Shown one piece after another: positions 26,833 through 36,724 of a stretch of DNA of 64,000 nucleotides. Source of the DNA: Peptoniphilus genitalis (GTDB lineage: Bacteria > Bacillota > Clostridia > Tissierellales > Peptoniphilaceae); contig NZ_CP097885.1 in assembly GCF_023614525.1 (NCBI RefSeq), positions 310,001-374,000 on the forward strand. Reading direction: 5' to 3'. The notes under the pieces were generated by a model. That model had not been told where the DNA came from. It saw only the letters and a program-made list of their open reading frames with translations, and searched no databases. Within the stretch, counting starts at the first letter, position 1; every line of letters starts with the position of its first letter. Made by a program: the position numbers and the translations under genes.

Positions 26833-27516
26833 CTACTTCCATCTGTAACCAGTTCCCCAAACAGTTTCAATGTAATCTGGTTTTGCTGGGTTAGTTTCAA
26901 TCTTTGACCTAAGTCTTCTTATGTTTACGTCAACAATTTTTGAGTCGCCCAAGAAGTCGTCGCCCCAAACTAGTTTTAAAATTTCATTTCTAGTCATGGC
27001 CTTGCCAGGGTTAGTCATAAATATTTTTATAATTTGATATTCTGTAGGAGTTAGTTCTAATTCCACATCATCCTTGTAAAACTTTCTTGAATAAGAATCT
27101 ATTTTAAAAGGTGGATCTGTGATTAAGTTGCTTTCATTTTCTTCCCCAATCTCAAGCCTTCTCTCAATGGATTTTATTCTTAGGGTAAGCTCAGTTGGGT
27201 TAAAGGGCTTAGTTAAATAATCATCAGTTCCATATTGAAGACCCATGATCTTGTCATAGTCTTCTGCCTTTGCAGTTAGCATAATGATACCAAGACTTGG
27301 GAACTCTCCCCTCAAGGTCTTGCAGACTTCAAAGCCATCAATGCCTGGCAACATAATATCAAGGACTACAATATCTGGAAGTTCGCGTCTAGCAATTTCG
27401 ATTCCCTCTTCTCCACTGCCTGCTTCAAAAATTGTGTAGCCTTCTCTTTCAAGATTTATTTTAACAAATTTTCTTATTGATTCTTCGTCTTCAACGAGCA
27501 AGACTTTTGTTTTCAA
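26833..27516 (-). CDS. OmpR/PhoB-family response regulator
   Basis: 227 residues: a receiver domain with DE, phosphorylated Asp in VVLDIMLPGIDG and the Lys of LTKPF, then a winged-helix DNA-binding domain ending VDVNIRRLRSKIETNP...VWGTGYRWK. The start is TTG at 27516: GAGGTG lies 6 bases upstream, and the family N terminus (KTKVLLVEDEESIRKF) begins right there. The frame is open to 27555 only because upstream leader sequence happens to be free of stops. It is followed 8 bases later by its kinase gene. Confidence 0.92.
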   Translation of the reverse strand: MKTKVLLVEDEESIRKFVKINLEREGYTIFEAGSGEEGIEIARRELPDIVVLDIMLPGIDGFEVCKTLRGEFPSLGIIMLTAKAEDYDKIMGLQYGTDDYLTKPFNPTELTLRIKSIERRLEIGEENESNLITDPPFKIDSYSRKFYKDDVELELTPTEYQIIKIFMTNPGKAMTRNEILKLVWGDDFLGDSKIVDVNIRRLRSKIETNPAKPDYIETVWGTGYRWK

Positions 27517-27547
27517 AATATCACCTCTATACTTGTAATTATAAAGA

Positions 27548-27579
27548 AAATCCACTCCAAATTCAATTGAAGTGGATTT
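27548..27579 (-). terminator. guaB terminator
   Basis: AAATCCACT(C) / (G)AGTGGATTT stem with an AT-rich loop, followed on the minus strand by TTCTTTAT. It lies between guaB and the response regulator; the T-run is modest, so some read-through is possible. Confidence 0.65.
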
Positions 27580-27588
27580 ATTAATGTC

Positions 27589-29046
<1,458 letters not shown>

Positions 29047-29059
29047 TTATTAATACACA

Positions 29060-29998
29060 TTAATCTTCTTTTACTACTTGCTTCAATCTGAAGTCAATAT
29101 TCTCGTCAACCAATGTAACCTTATCTGGCAACTTCAATTTTACTAAATCATTTCCAGCTTTAAAATTATGCAAATTAATTGGTCTAGTTTCTATAAAGTC
29201 AATAGAATCAATTACATCAGAATTTCCTCTAATTGTAACAGAAGATGGCTCAATTGAAAAGTCACTTGTCACAATATTTTTACTAGTATTTTCATTAAAT
29301 TTTAATTTAATTGGCACAGTTTTACTTTTTAGAATTGGAAGGTCAACTTTTATAGTAGCAGGACTTATTTCCACTTCCTTAATTATCTTTCCAGCATCAT
29401 CATAGGCATAAATCTCTGCCTCAATACTTGTTGTTTCTGTTATTTCTGAAAGGTCAATATAAGCATCAATCTTATTAATTTTATTTACATAAGTCGAAGG
29501 TCCCTTGACAACAACATTTACTTTTTTATTTAAGTCTCCAAGAGTAAGTCCCTTTTCCAACTTGTTTAAGAATACAATGTTGGCCTCAGCCTTTTCCTCT
29601 AGGACCTTGTCAATTTTAAAGGGAATCCTTCTTGGTGTGGTGTTAGTAACAGAAATCCCAAGATCAATATAGGAGACATTAATAGGGACTGAGTGTTCGC
29701 CCTCCGTTAGTTTACTTACATCAACTTTGGCAACAATCCCATCTCTTGTCACATTTCTCATATAAGAATTGTAACCTTGGAGCTTAACATCTACAGTTGA
29801 CTCCTTAGGAGATATAATTATTAAGTTTTTTTCTTTTAGCTGACTAAGTCCATCATAGGTAACCTCGATGTTTTTAAAGTTTGAAGTGCTTAAAAAATTT
29901 GCCTCTCCCTTTACATAGGACCAAAGGATAATTGCAAAAATCAAGGACATAACTTTTAACATCAAGCTTCTGTCATTTCTAAAATTTATTTTCTTCAT
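29060..29998 (-). CDS. cdaR: YbbR-domain protein CdaR (CdaA regulator)
   Basis: Extracellular regulator of the diadenylate cyclase CdaA. About 312 residues: one N-terminal membrane anchor (LMLKVMSLIFAIILWSYVKG) and then successive YbbR repeats (about 35-310; for example VDVKLQGYNSYMRNV and VNVVVKGPSTYVNKI). I chose the ATG at 29998; two GTG codons just upstream are in frame. The gene overlaps the end of cdaA, the normal order, but glmM, usually third in the operon, is about 9 kb away here. Confidence 0.9.
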   Translation of the reverse strand: MKKINFRNDRSLMLKVMSLIFAIILWSYVKGEANFLSTSNFKNIEVTYDGLSQLKEKNLIIISPKESTVDVKLQGYNSYMRNVTRDGIVAKVDVSKLTEGEHSVPINVSYIDLGISVTNTTPRRIPFKIDKVLEEKAEANIVFLNKLEKGLTLGDLNKKVNVVVKGPSTYVNKINKIDAYIDLSEITETTSIEAEIYAYDDAGKIIKEVEISPATIKVDLPILKSKTVPIKLKFNENTSKNIVTSDFSIEPSSVTIRGNSDVIDSIDFIETRPINLHNFKAGNDLVKLKLPDKVTLVDENIDFRLKQVVKED

Positions 29999-30809
29999 TT
30001 TTTTCACCACGCTTTGAGAAAAAAGTCTTCGCTTTGTAGTCTGGGCTGTAAATTTCTAGAAGTTTTGCTTCAAGGGTTTCTATATCCAAGTATCTTGAGA
30101 TAACTCCATTTTCAGCTGTTGAAATTGTTCCATTTTCTTCAGAAACCATAATAGATAGACAGTCAGATTTTTCAGAAATTCCAATTCCTGCCCTATGTCT
30201 TGTTCCCAACTCCTTAGAAATCTTTTGGTTGTCAGATAATGGCAAGAAACATGCTGCAGCCTTGATTTGTGATCCCTTTATAATAACTGCTCCATCGTGT
30301 AGAGGGGTGTTTGGGATAAAAATATTTATAAGAAGTCCGCTGCTGACCTTTCCCTTTATCTCAGTTCCAGTTTCTATAACTTCTGTAAGTCCAACTTCAT
30401 TTTCAATAATAATAAGGGCACCAATCTTTTGTCTAGCAAGAGATGCAACGGCAGAAGTAATTTCTTCCACAGTCTCTGGCACATTGTCCTTGTTTTGACT
30501 AAAACTATTTTTTATGTTGGAAGTAAGTCCAAGATATTGAAGACCTCTTCTAATTTCTGGTTGGAATAAGACAATAATGGCAACAATACCATCATTGATA
30601 AACCTGGTGAAGATCCAGTTAACTGTGTAAAGTTGGAAAAATTGTGAAATTTTTATAAAAAGTAGGATAAAAAGAATCCCCTTAAAAACTTGCTCTGCTC
30701 TGGTGTTTCTAATTAACTTTAAAACATAATAGATTAGTAGGGTAACAATTAGTATGTCCACCACATCTCTTAAATCTATAACATTTAATAAGTTACTAAA
30801 TTTTTCCAT
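29979..30809 (-). CDS. cdaA: Diadenylate cyclase CdaA
   Basis: Makes cyclic di-AMP from two ATP; the signal controls potassium and osmotic balance and cell-wall state. About 276 residues: three N-terminal membrane segments (about 13-90), then the DAC domain with catalytic motifs DGA (HDGAVIIKG near 188) and RHR (GTRHRAGIGISE near 220). The ATG at 30809 follows GAGAGGTGCTTAGG; an upstream in-frame codon at 30833 lies in the DUF5317 gene. It starts one base after that gene's stop, so DUF5317-cdaA-cdaR is one operon. Confidence 0.95.
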   Translation of the reverse strand: MEKFSNLLNVIDLRDVVDILIVTLLIYYVLKLIRNTRAEQVFKGILFILLFIKISQFFQLYTVNWIFTRFINDGIVAIIVLFQPEIRRGLQYLGLTSNIKNSFSQNKDNVPETVEEITSAVASLARQKIGALIIIENEVGLTEVIETGTEIKGKVSSGLLINIFIPNTPLHDGAVIIKGSQIKAAACFLPLSDNQKISKELGTRHRAGIGISEKSDCLSIMVSEENGTISTAENGVISRYLDIETLEAKLLEIYSPDYKAKTFFSKRGEKNEENKF

Positions 30810-30810
30810 C

Positions 30811-31371
30811 CTAAGCACCTCTCTTTCTAACAATAATCATTAGTGCAAAATATAAACCAAGGGCTATTAAAATGTCTCCAAGGCTGATGACCTTAGAGGG
30901 CCCAATAAATCTTTTTAAGTATATGAAGTCCGACAAAAAATAAAGTTTTGGATTGTCAAAGACTCCATGACTTAGGCTTCCGCCCATGTAAATAATTTTT
31001 ATAATTCTCTCGTTGCCTATTTTCATTAGGGCACTTGCCGAGACTGGCATCTTTCCATTTGCCATCACTGGAAGGGCATTTAAAAAAGTCCCAAGCCCAC
31101 AAATTAAAAGTCCCAAGTTTTTATAATTTGAAAAAAATGAAAGACTAATAAGTAAGAGGGATAGGATATGAAAAATTGTAAAGTTTCTTACAAAAAATTC
31201 AGCAAAACTTCCAAAATATCTTCCCGTTATAAAATTTATAAATATCATTATAAAAATTCCAATAAAGGCAAGATAGGCTCTTTTGAATTTAAAATTTATT
31301 AAATTATTAAAGTCCTTGTCCCTAATAAAAATCATACTTATAAGGGCAAGAATCACTGCCTCTAAAATCAT
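30811..31371 (-). CDS. DUF5317-family membrane protein
   Basis: 186 residues with about five to six membrane segments and a conserved-looking central loop (GLGTFLNALPVMANGKMPVS near 93-112) that marks the DUF5317 family, as I remember it. No enzyme motif is seen. It is the first gene of the operon with cdaA and cdaR, with one base separating its stop from the cdaA start, so a link to c-di-AMP signalling at the membrane is possible but unproven. The N terminus begins directly with a membrane helix. Confidence 0.75.
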   Translation of the reverse strand: MILEAVILALISMIFIRDKDFNNLINFKFKRAYLAFIGIFIMIFINFITGRYFGSFAEFFVRNFTIFHILSLLLISLSFFSNYKNLGLLICGLGTFLNALPVMANGKMPVSASALMKIGNERIIKIIYMGGSLSHGVFDNPKLYFLSDFIYLKRFIGPSKVISLGDILIALGLYFALMIIVRKRGA

Positions 31372-31526
31372 TTTATCACCTTGTTTTAGGATATCACAAA
31401 TAATTTATAATGACATATATTACAAAAATTTTCTCATCTTTAATATATAAAATTTTTTTGTTTTATCAGTTTTCAATCTTATCCATTAATATAAAATAAT
31501 AATTATATAGAAAATTAGTAAAACGA

Positions 31527-31554
31527 TTGCTTTTTCTAGTTTATGTCATATAAT
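31527..31554 (+). promoter_or_regulatory. Promoter of the stalk-domain protein gene
   Basis: TTGCTT (31527-31532), 16-base spacer, TATAAT (31549-31554), 25 bases before the ATG, with AGAGAGG as ribosome site. The rest of the 208-base gap back to the DUF5317 gene shows nothing more. Confidence 0.6.
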
Positions 31555-31579
31555 AAACTTAAGAAAGAGAGGTAATATT

Positions 31580-32485
31580 ATGAAAAAACTATCTAAATTA
31601 CTTGTACTTATTAGTGTTTTAATTTTAGGTATAAGTGTAAATGTATTTGCAAAAGAAGATTTATATTTAGTTGTAGATAGAAAAAAAGTTGAAACTGATG
31701 CAGCTTGTTTCATCGAAAAAGACAGAACTCTTGTACCAATAAGATTTATATCAGAAGCTCTTGGTAGTAAAGTAGATTGGGACAAAGATGCCAAGAAAGT
31801 GACAATTACTTCTAAAGATAACTCTCAAAAAATAGAGTTAATTATCGATTCTGTTAATGCTAATATTACAGAAAAAAATGAGAAAAAAGAAGCCACTCTA
31901 GATGTTCCTGCAAAAATTGTTAATTCAAGAACTTTTGTACCAGTAAGATTTATAAGTGAAGCTTTAGGTGTTGAAGTTAATTGGGATAATGAAAATAAAG
32001 TAGTTATTATTGGTGACAAAAGTAAATACAATAAAGATGAATTTACTAAATTAAGACAAAATGAAAAAGCTAAGAGTCCTGAAGTAAAAAAAGAAAATAA
32101 TCCGGTAGTAAAAAAAGATGCAGTTGAAATTGAAGGAGGATATATAAATCCTCTTAATGGTGGTTGCTTATATATAATGAAAAATGATGAAGGTCCGAAT
32201 ATATATACTATTACTTTACTAGTTTATAATCCACAAACTTTTCAAGATCAAGTAATTGGTCAAGCAAAATTGACTATGCGAGCAGATGGAAAATCTGCTA
32301 CATGGCAAAATGAAGAAGATACTATTGTTTTCTTTGATGCCAAAGGAATACGTATTAAAAATGATTTAAGTGGACCTGATGGAAATTGGCACGTCAGAAT
32401 GAAAGAAAGTTCATCATATTCTGTTAAAGATCGTAAAGTTTTTGAAGATGGTAAAGTAATTTATGATAATGGAAAATTTATCTAA
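31580..32485 (+). CDS. Secreted protein with copper-amine-oxidase N-terminal (stalk) repeats
   Basis: 301 residues. Sec signal peptide at 1-25 (MKKLSKLL, hydrophobic core, cut likely after VFA), then two stalk repeats (about 28-85 and 95-152), each with the hallmark RTLVPIRFISEALG or RTFVPVRFISEALG. A charged linker leads to a C-terminal domain of about 120 residues (GGYINPLNGGCLYIM onward) that I do not recognise. The name comes from amine oxidases, but these repeats alone carry no oxidase or copper site; they are thought to be cell-surface modules. Monocistronic, with its own promoter and terminator. More A- and T-ending codons than its neighbours. Confidence 0.85.
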   Translation: MKKLSKLLVLISVLILGISVNVFAKEDLYLVVDRKKVETDAACFIEKDRTLVPIRFISEALGSKVDWDKDAKKVTITSKDNSQKIELIIDSVNANITEKNEKKEATLDVPAKIVNSRTFVPVRFISEALGVEVNWDNENKVVIIGDKSKYNKDEFTKLRQNEKAKSPEVKKENNPVVKKDAVEIEGGYINPLNGGCLYIMKNDEGPNIYTITLLVYNPQTFQDQVIGQAKLTMRADGKSATWQNEEDTIVFFDAKGIRIKNDLSGPDGNWHVRMKESSSYSVKDRKVFEDGKVIYDNGKFI

Positions 32486-32502
32486 AGTTTGTTTATAAAA
32501 TT

Positions 32503-32524
32503 AAGATCTCCTCTGGGAGATCTT
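32503..32524 (+). terminator. Terminator of the stalk-domain gene
   Basis: AAGATCTCC-tct-GGGAGATCTT followed by TTTTAATT on the plus strand. Confidence 0.88.
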
Positions 32525-32596
32525 TTTTAATTGTCATTTGTTATTTTATATCCTATACATTATACTTAGGTAAATATATTTGAAAGGATGAGATAA

Positions 32597-32917
32597 ATGT
32601 ATAAGTGCCCAAATTGTGGATCAGAATATGGCTATTTTGATAATGTTGCTTATAACTGTCCAGAGTGTGGACATATGTGGACTGACCTTTGTCTTGAAGA
32701 GACCAAGGTTCTCGATGCCAATGGTAATGAACTTAAGACTGGCGATAGCGTTGTTACTATTAAGGACTTAAAGTTTGGCAAGGACACTATGAAGAGAGGA
32801 ACTAAGATTACCAACATTAGGATTCTCGACGAAGAAGTAAACGGTCATGATATTGACGCCAAGACTAAGGAGTTCGGTGGAATTTATCTTAAGTCTTCCG
32901 TTGTTAAAAAAGCTTAA
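32597..32917 (+). CDS. YjdM/PhnA-family zinc-ribbon protein
   Basis: 106 residues: an N-terminal zinc ribbon with CPNC near 4-7 and CPEC near 21-24, and a C-terminal SH3-like beta domain (GDSVVTIKDLKFGKDTMKRGTKI). This is the family once named PhnA, now YjdM, with no firmly known function; the old link to alkylphosphonate use is by gene naming only. The full family length is present. It has its own terminator and no operon partners. The ATG follows GAAAGGATGAGATAA. Confidence 0.92.
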   Translation: MYKCPNCGSEYGYFDNVAYNCPECGHMWTDLCLEETKVLDANGNELKTGDSVVTIKDLKFGKDTMKRGTKITNIRILDEEVNGHDIDAKTKEFGGIYLKSSVVKKA

Positions 32918-32923
32918 ATTCTT

Positions 32924-32940
32924 GTGCCAAGACTTGGCAC
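32924..32940 (+). terminator. Terminator of the YjdM-family gene
   Basis: GTGCCAAGACTTGGCAC followed by TTTTTTTTATTTTTTT. The 230 bases beyond it, up to the next hairpin, are AT-rich with nothing recognised. Confidence 0.9.
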
Positions 32941-33167
32941 TTTTTTTTATTTTTTTAATTGCAAAATTATTTTGTAATTTTAATTCTAAAGTTAATTAAG
33001 TGATATATCTAATAGACTTATTTAATTTAATTTAATTTTCATTTTATAAAATTATTCTCATTCAAATATTTTTATATCTTTTTTTCTTGCAGGCATTTTC
33101 AAAAAATATTCAATAAAAATAAATTTAAGATGATTTCTCCAAAAAATTATAAATTTCCATGAAAAAA

Positions 33168-33181
33168 GGAGCCGAAGCTCC
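33168..33181 (-). terminator. Terminator of the NlpC/P60 gene
   Basis: GGAGC-TTCG-GCTCC (minus strand) followed by CTTTTTTC-type T-run; a UUCG tetraloop hairpin right after the stop codon. Confidence 0.85.
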
Positions 33182-33189
33182 CTTATATT

Positions 33190-34653
33190 TTACATATTTT
33201 TAATTCTTAGGGCCTTATAACCTGCCTTTCTCACTGGGGCAACTCTAACTCCAGCCCTTGGCACAGATTCAACAACCTTTCCATCTCCAATATAAATCAT
33301 TATGTGGTCTCCTGCCTTGTTTAAGAGGTCTCCTCTTTTAAGTTGACTCATAGGAACTTCCTGAACCAAAGGCGATCCTTCAATAAGCCATGAGTAGGCT
33401 GGTGCTATTGGAAAACCTGCAAATTCTGCTGCAGTACCAACTAGGCCTGAACAATCAAATTGATCATAGGAAAATCCTTGAACGCTTAAGGCATAATTAA
33501 TCATATGGTCAATTTTTTCATTGTAAGAATTTGGGCCTGTAAAGTACCACCAAGGCCAACCGATGTTTTCCCCCTTCTTGGCAAGGGCATAAATTTGTCC
33601 CCTATCAGCTGTAAAATCCTTGAGATTTGATGACGGTCCATAAAGATAATTTCTAACTTCAGAAGCCTTTACACCAACAAGTTCACTTACTCCATTGACC
33701 CTTGGTGCTGTATCAACAAAAGTTACATAAGCAATCTTATAGGCATCCTCTTGTCCTGGAATTTTTTCTCCACGAATAAGAGGAACTAGGATGTTTTTCT
33801 TCATCCACTTGTTTAAATAAGTTTGAGTGAGACTTGTGTCATAGCCATCAATATAAATCGTCTTGGCCTTTAAGTTGTCAAGGTCAAAATATAAAATCCC
33901 TGTTCCCTTTGGAATATTAACCTGTGAGAAAATCTTCTTGAAGTTTGTAATTTTTGAATTTTTAATTTCTGCTACATAACCTGGCTTTAGGTTGAGATTT
34001 CGCTCAAGATTCTTTGGAGGAAAATAAATTAATTCTTCTTCTGATGCAAAGACTTGTGATGAGTTTTGACTTTCATTAAATCCAGCTTGCTTATCATCTG
34101 TCCTAATATTTTTTTCTAATTCAGAGTTTAGATTATCTGAAAGCTTTTCGTCACTTGGAAGCTTTGGATTTAATATGACAGACTTCCTAAGTGAGTCGTA
34201 ATAAACTTTTATATCTAGGGCAGCTGCTAAATCTCTAAGCTTAAAATAATTATTTCCATCAATATTGTAGCCAGAAATTTGAACTTCCTTGCCGTCTATA
34301 AATATCTTTTGCTTACTTGGAATGGCTTCCTTTGGTCCAGAAATTTTTTCACTTGGAAGACCAGTAAAATCCTCATAGGACTTCTTTGTAAAAATTTCAA
34401 TGGCATTTTTGTCGCCATTGTATTTTACATCAAACTTCTTCACAGTATCATTCATATAGGCTGCAAAGTTACGGAGTTTAAAGTAATTGTAGTCCTCTAT
34501 GATGTAGGTTGAAAAAGTGTAGTTATTGGCATTTCCATCCTCAGCAATAATATCCATCTTTGAAGAATTATTTGGCAGGGCCTTTTCTGCAAAAATATTG
34601 CTTGGAATGATTAGGCTTAAGACTAAGCCAAGTAAAATTAAGGTTTTTTTCAT
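33190..34653 (-). CDS. Secreted NlpC/P60 cell-wall hydrolase with stalk repeats
   Basis: 487 residues. Signal peptide at about 1-22 (MKKTLILLGLVLSLIIPS, cut after IFA). Two stalk-like repeats (YFKLRNFAAYMN near 55 and YFKLRDLAAALD near 135) are followed by a low-complexity linker and a middle domain (about 215-330, possibly SH3-like). The C-terminal NlpC/P60 peptidase (about 370-487) has the catalytic Cys in YDQFDCSGLVGT and His in KAGDHIMIYIGDGK. It is predicted to cut peptidoglycan stem peptides at the surface. ATG 34653 follows AAAGGAGAAATTT. Both halves bear intact motifs, so an active enzyme is likely. Confidence 0.9.
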   Translation of the reverse strand: MKKTLILLGLVLSLIIPSNIFAEKALPNNSSKMDIIAEDGNANNYTFSTYIIEDYNYFKLRNFAAYMNDTVKKFDVKYNGDKNAIEIFTKKSYEDFTGLPSEKISGPKEAIPSKQKIFIDGKEVQISGYNIDGNNYFKLRDLAAALDIKVYYDSLRKSVILNPKLPSDEKLSDNLNSELEKNIRTDDKQAGFNESQNSSQVFASEEELIYFPPKNLERNLNLKPGYVAEIKNSKITNFKKIFSQVNIPKGTGILYFDLDNLKAKTIYIDGYDTSLTQTYLNKWMKKNILVPLIRGEKIPGQEDAYKIAYVTFVDTAPRVNGVSELVGVKASEVRNYLYGPSSNLKDFTADRGQIYALAKKGENIGWPWWYFTGPNSYNEKIDHMINYALSVQGFSYDQFDCSGLVGTAAEFAGFPIAPAYSWLIEGSPLVQEVPMSQLKRGDLLNKAGDHIMIYIGDGKVVESVPRAGVRVAPVRKAGYKALRIKNM

Positions 34654-34827
34654 AAATTTCTCCTTTCTCAATTTATTCTGTTAAATCAATTTTATCAGAT
34701 AAGATCTCTCTTAGCTACAATGTAAGAATTTATTCAAAAACTTAAAATTTTTAATTTATTTTTATAAAAGCTTGCCCTCAACTTGCTAACTTCTTCCTTA
34801 TGCCTTAAAATATTCTAGAGGTGTAAA

Positions 34828-35400
34828 ATGAAATTATTAGAAGAAAGAATTATAAATGACGGTAGAATTTTAGATGGAAATATTGTTAAGGTAGATTCAT
34901 TTCTAAATCACCAACTTGATATAAAATTTTTGGATAAGCTTGCTGAAGAGATGGCAGTATATTTTAAGGACAAAAAAATAAACAAGATACTTACTATTGA
35001 AGCAAGTGGGATTGCCCTAGCAACTGTTGCTTCAAAACACTTTGACGATGCCATGGTGGTCTTTTGTAAGAAGCAAAAAACTTTAAACATTGGCAACGAT
35101 GTTTACGAGTCAAAGGTTGAGTCCTACACAACAAAGAAAAATTATACTATCACTGTTTCCAAGAGATTTTTATCTCCTGAGGACAACTTACTTATAATCG
35201 ACGACTTCCTAGCAGAAGGAAATGCCCTAAAGGGTCTAATCGATGTTTCAAAGCAAGCAGGCGCTACAATATCTGGTGTCTCTATTGCTATTGAAAAAGG
35301 CTTCCAAGATGGTGGCAAGATTATTAGAGATATGGGTTATGACCTTCTCTCTCTTGCAATTATCGATTCCATTGAAGATGGAAAGATTACTTTTAGATAA
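34828..35400 (+). CDS. xpt: Xanthine phosphoribosyltransferase
   Basis: Salvages xanthine (and guanine weakly) with PRPP to give XMP. 190 residues, the normal Xpt length, with N-terminal MKLLEERIINDGRILDGNIVKVDSFLN-type sequence, the ASGIALAT loop near 55, and the PRPP-binding motif LLIIDDFLAEGNALKGL near 122-138. XMP is also the product of guaB, 6 kb away on the other strand. No purine riboswitch precedes it in the 155-base gap; I see only a short leader with AGAGGTG before the ATG. Confidence 0.95.
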   Translation: MKLLEERIINDGRILDGNIVKVDSFLNHQLDIKFLDKLAEEMAVYFKDKKINKILTIEASGIALATVASKHFDDAMVVFCKKQKTLNIGNDVYESKVESYTTKKNYTITVSKRFLSPEDNLLIIDDFLAEGNALKGLIDVSKQAGATISGVSIAIEKGFQDGGKIIRDMGYDLLSLAIIDSIEDGKITFR

Positions 35401-35421
35401 GTTGTTTGTTAATTAGCTCAT

Positions 35422-35455
35422 AAGCTCCCTATGTTTTAAAAAACATTGGGAGCTT
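35422..35455 (+). terminator. xpt terminator
   Basis: AGCTCCC(t)ATGTTTT / AAAACAT(t)GGGAGCT followed by TTTTTTA. Confidence 0.9.
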
Positions 35456-35556
35456 TTTTATTTTGATTATATTTAATTCTTCTACTTAGTAATAATTTTT
35501 TATTAAGTCCTAATAACTTATGAGCCTCTACAAAAAAATTTTCACAAATAAAAAAA

Positions 35557-35572
35557 CCGAGATTTCTCTCGG
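35557..35572 (-). terminator. Terminator of the TelA-type operon
   Basis: CCGAGA / TCTCGG stem (minus strand GCCGAGAGAAATCTCGG) followed by TTTTTTTATTTG. Confidence 0.88.
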
Positions 35573-35599
35573 CTCTTATCATCTTATTAACTTTTAAAC

Positions 35600-36721
35600 T
35601 TATTTATTTGCAATTTCGACTAAAGATGACTTCAAATTTTCTTCTATCCTTCTAAGCTCTTGCGAAGCTTCTTCACGTCTCTTGTGACCTTCAATTTGAA
35701 TATCGCGCACTTCATTTAAGGCTGAGATAAGTTGATCATTTGTGTGCCTAATTGTTTCCATGTCAACTATTCCCCTCTCAGATAATTTTGCAGTTTCAAC
35801 AGTAGTTTGCTTTAAAGTTTCTGCGTTTTTCTTTAAGAGTTGGTTAGTTAAGTCAGTCACTTCCTTAGTTGCCTTAGCTGCTTCCTTAGAATGATTTGCT
35901 CCAAGGGCAATTACCATTTGAGACTTCCAAAGAGGTATGGTGTTCACAATTGTAGATTGAATTTTTTCAACCATAACTGTGTTAGAAGATTGGACCATCC
36001 TAATTTGTGGTGCCATTTGAATAGAAACCATCCTAGTAAGGTCTAGGTCGTGAAGTTTCTTTTCAAATCTTGAAATCATATTTACATAATCATTGGCACG
36101 CTGTGCATCCACTGGAAGGTTAGTTTCTTCTGCCCTTTCCTTTAGCCTTGGTAGCTCAATATTTTTTGCCTCTTCAAGTTTTTTATTACCAGCAAGTATG
36201 TACATGCTAAGTTCCTTGTAATAGGATTCATTTAAGTCATACATTTGGTCAAGCATAGCAATGTCCTTCATAAGTGTAACTTGGTGGTCCTCAAGAGTCT
36301 TTATAATGTTGTTTACATTTTTTTCTGCTGAGTCGTACTTAGTCTTAATTGAAGTCATCTTGTTGGCTTGCTTTTTGAAGAATCCAAGTAACTTGTTGTC
36401 TTCCTCATCAAGGTCAAAGGACTTGAGTTCATTTACAACTCCAGATAAGAGATCCCCAACTTCACCAAGGTCCTTGGTCTTAACAGACTCCAATGTCTTC
36501 TCAGAAAAATTTGAAATCTTTCTTTGGGCTCCAACTCCATATTGAAGGACAATATTTGAATTTGTTATATCGATTTCTTTGGCAAAATCATTTACTTGTT
36601 TTTCTTCTTCTGGGCTTAGTCTAATTTCCTTATCAGCTTCAACTTCTTTCAAGATGTTTTTTTCATCTTCTTGAATTTCATCAAAGTCATCTGATAGTGA
36701 TAATTTTATTTCTCTATCCAC
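35600..36721 (-). CDS. TelA-family (toxic anion resistance) protein
   Basis: 373 residues of the TelA/KlaA family, largely helical and soluble. The family core is visible from about 45 to 365, including NNIIKTLEDHQVTLMKDIAMLDQMYDLN (split across heptads) and the QMAPQIRMVQSSNTVMVEKI block near 235. The name comes from tellurite resistance on plasmids; chromosomal members are linked to envelope-stress responses, and the biochemical role is unknown. It follows the XpaC-family gene by 3 bases, the usual pairing. There is no transmembrane segment. Confidence 0.88.
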   Translation of the reverse strand: MDREIKLSLSDDFDEIQEDEKNILKEVEADKEIRLSPEEEKQVNDFAKEIDITNSNIVLQYGVGAQRKISNFSEKTLESVKTKDLGEVGDLLSGVVNELKSFDLDEEDNKLLGFFKKQANKMTSIKTKYDSAEKNVNNIIKTLEDHQVTLMKDIAMLDQMYDLNESYYKELSMYILAGNKKLEEAKNIELPRLKERAEETNLPVDAQRANDYVNMISRFEKKLHDLDLTRMVSIQMAPQIRMVQSSNTVMVEKIQSTIVNTIPLWKSQMVIALGANHSKEAAKATKEVTDLTNQLLKKNAETLKQTTVETAKLSERGIVDMETIRHTNDQLISALNEVRDIQIEGHKRREEASQELRRIEENLKSSLVEIANK

Positions 36722-36724
36722 TTT

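Noticed and set aside
31580-32485. Copper amine oxidase enzyme
   Set aside because: Only the N-terminal stalk-type repeats occur; the catalytic domain with the topaquinone Tyr is absent.
34672-34827. Purine riboswitch before xpt
   Set aside because: None of the conserved loop sequences (TATA...GG/ CC-type three-way junction core) are present; the same holds for the short guaB leader.
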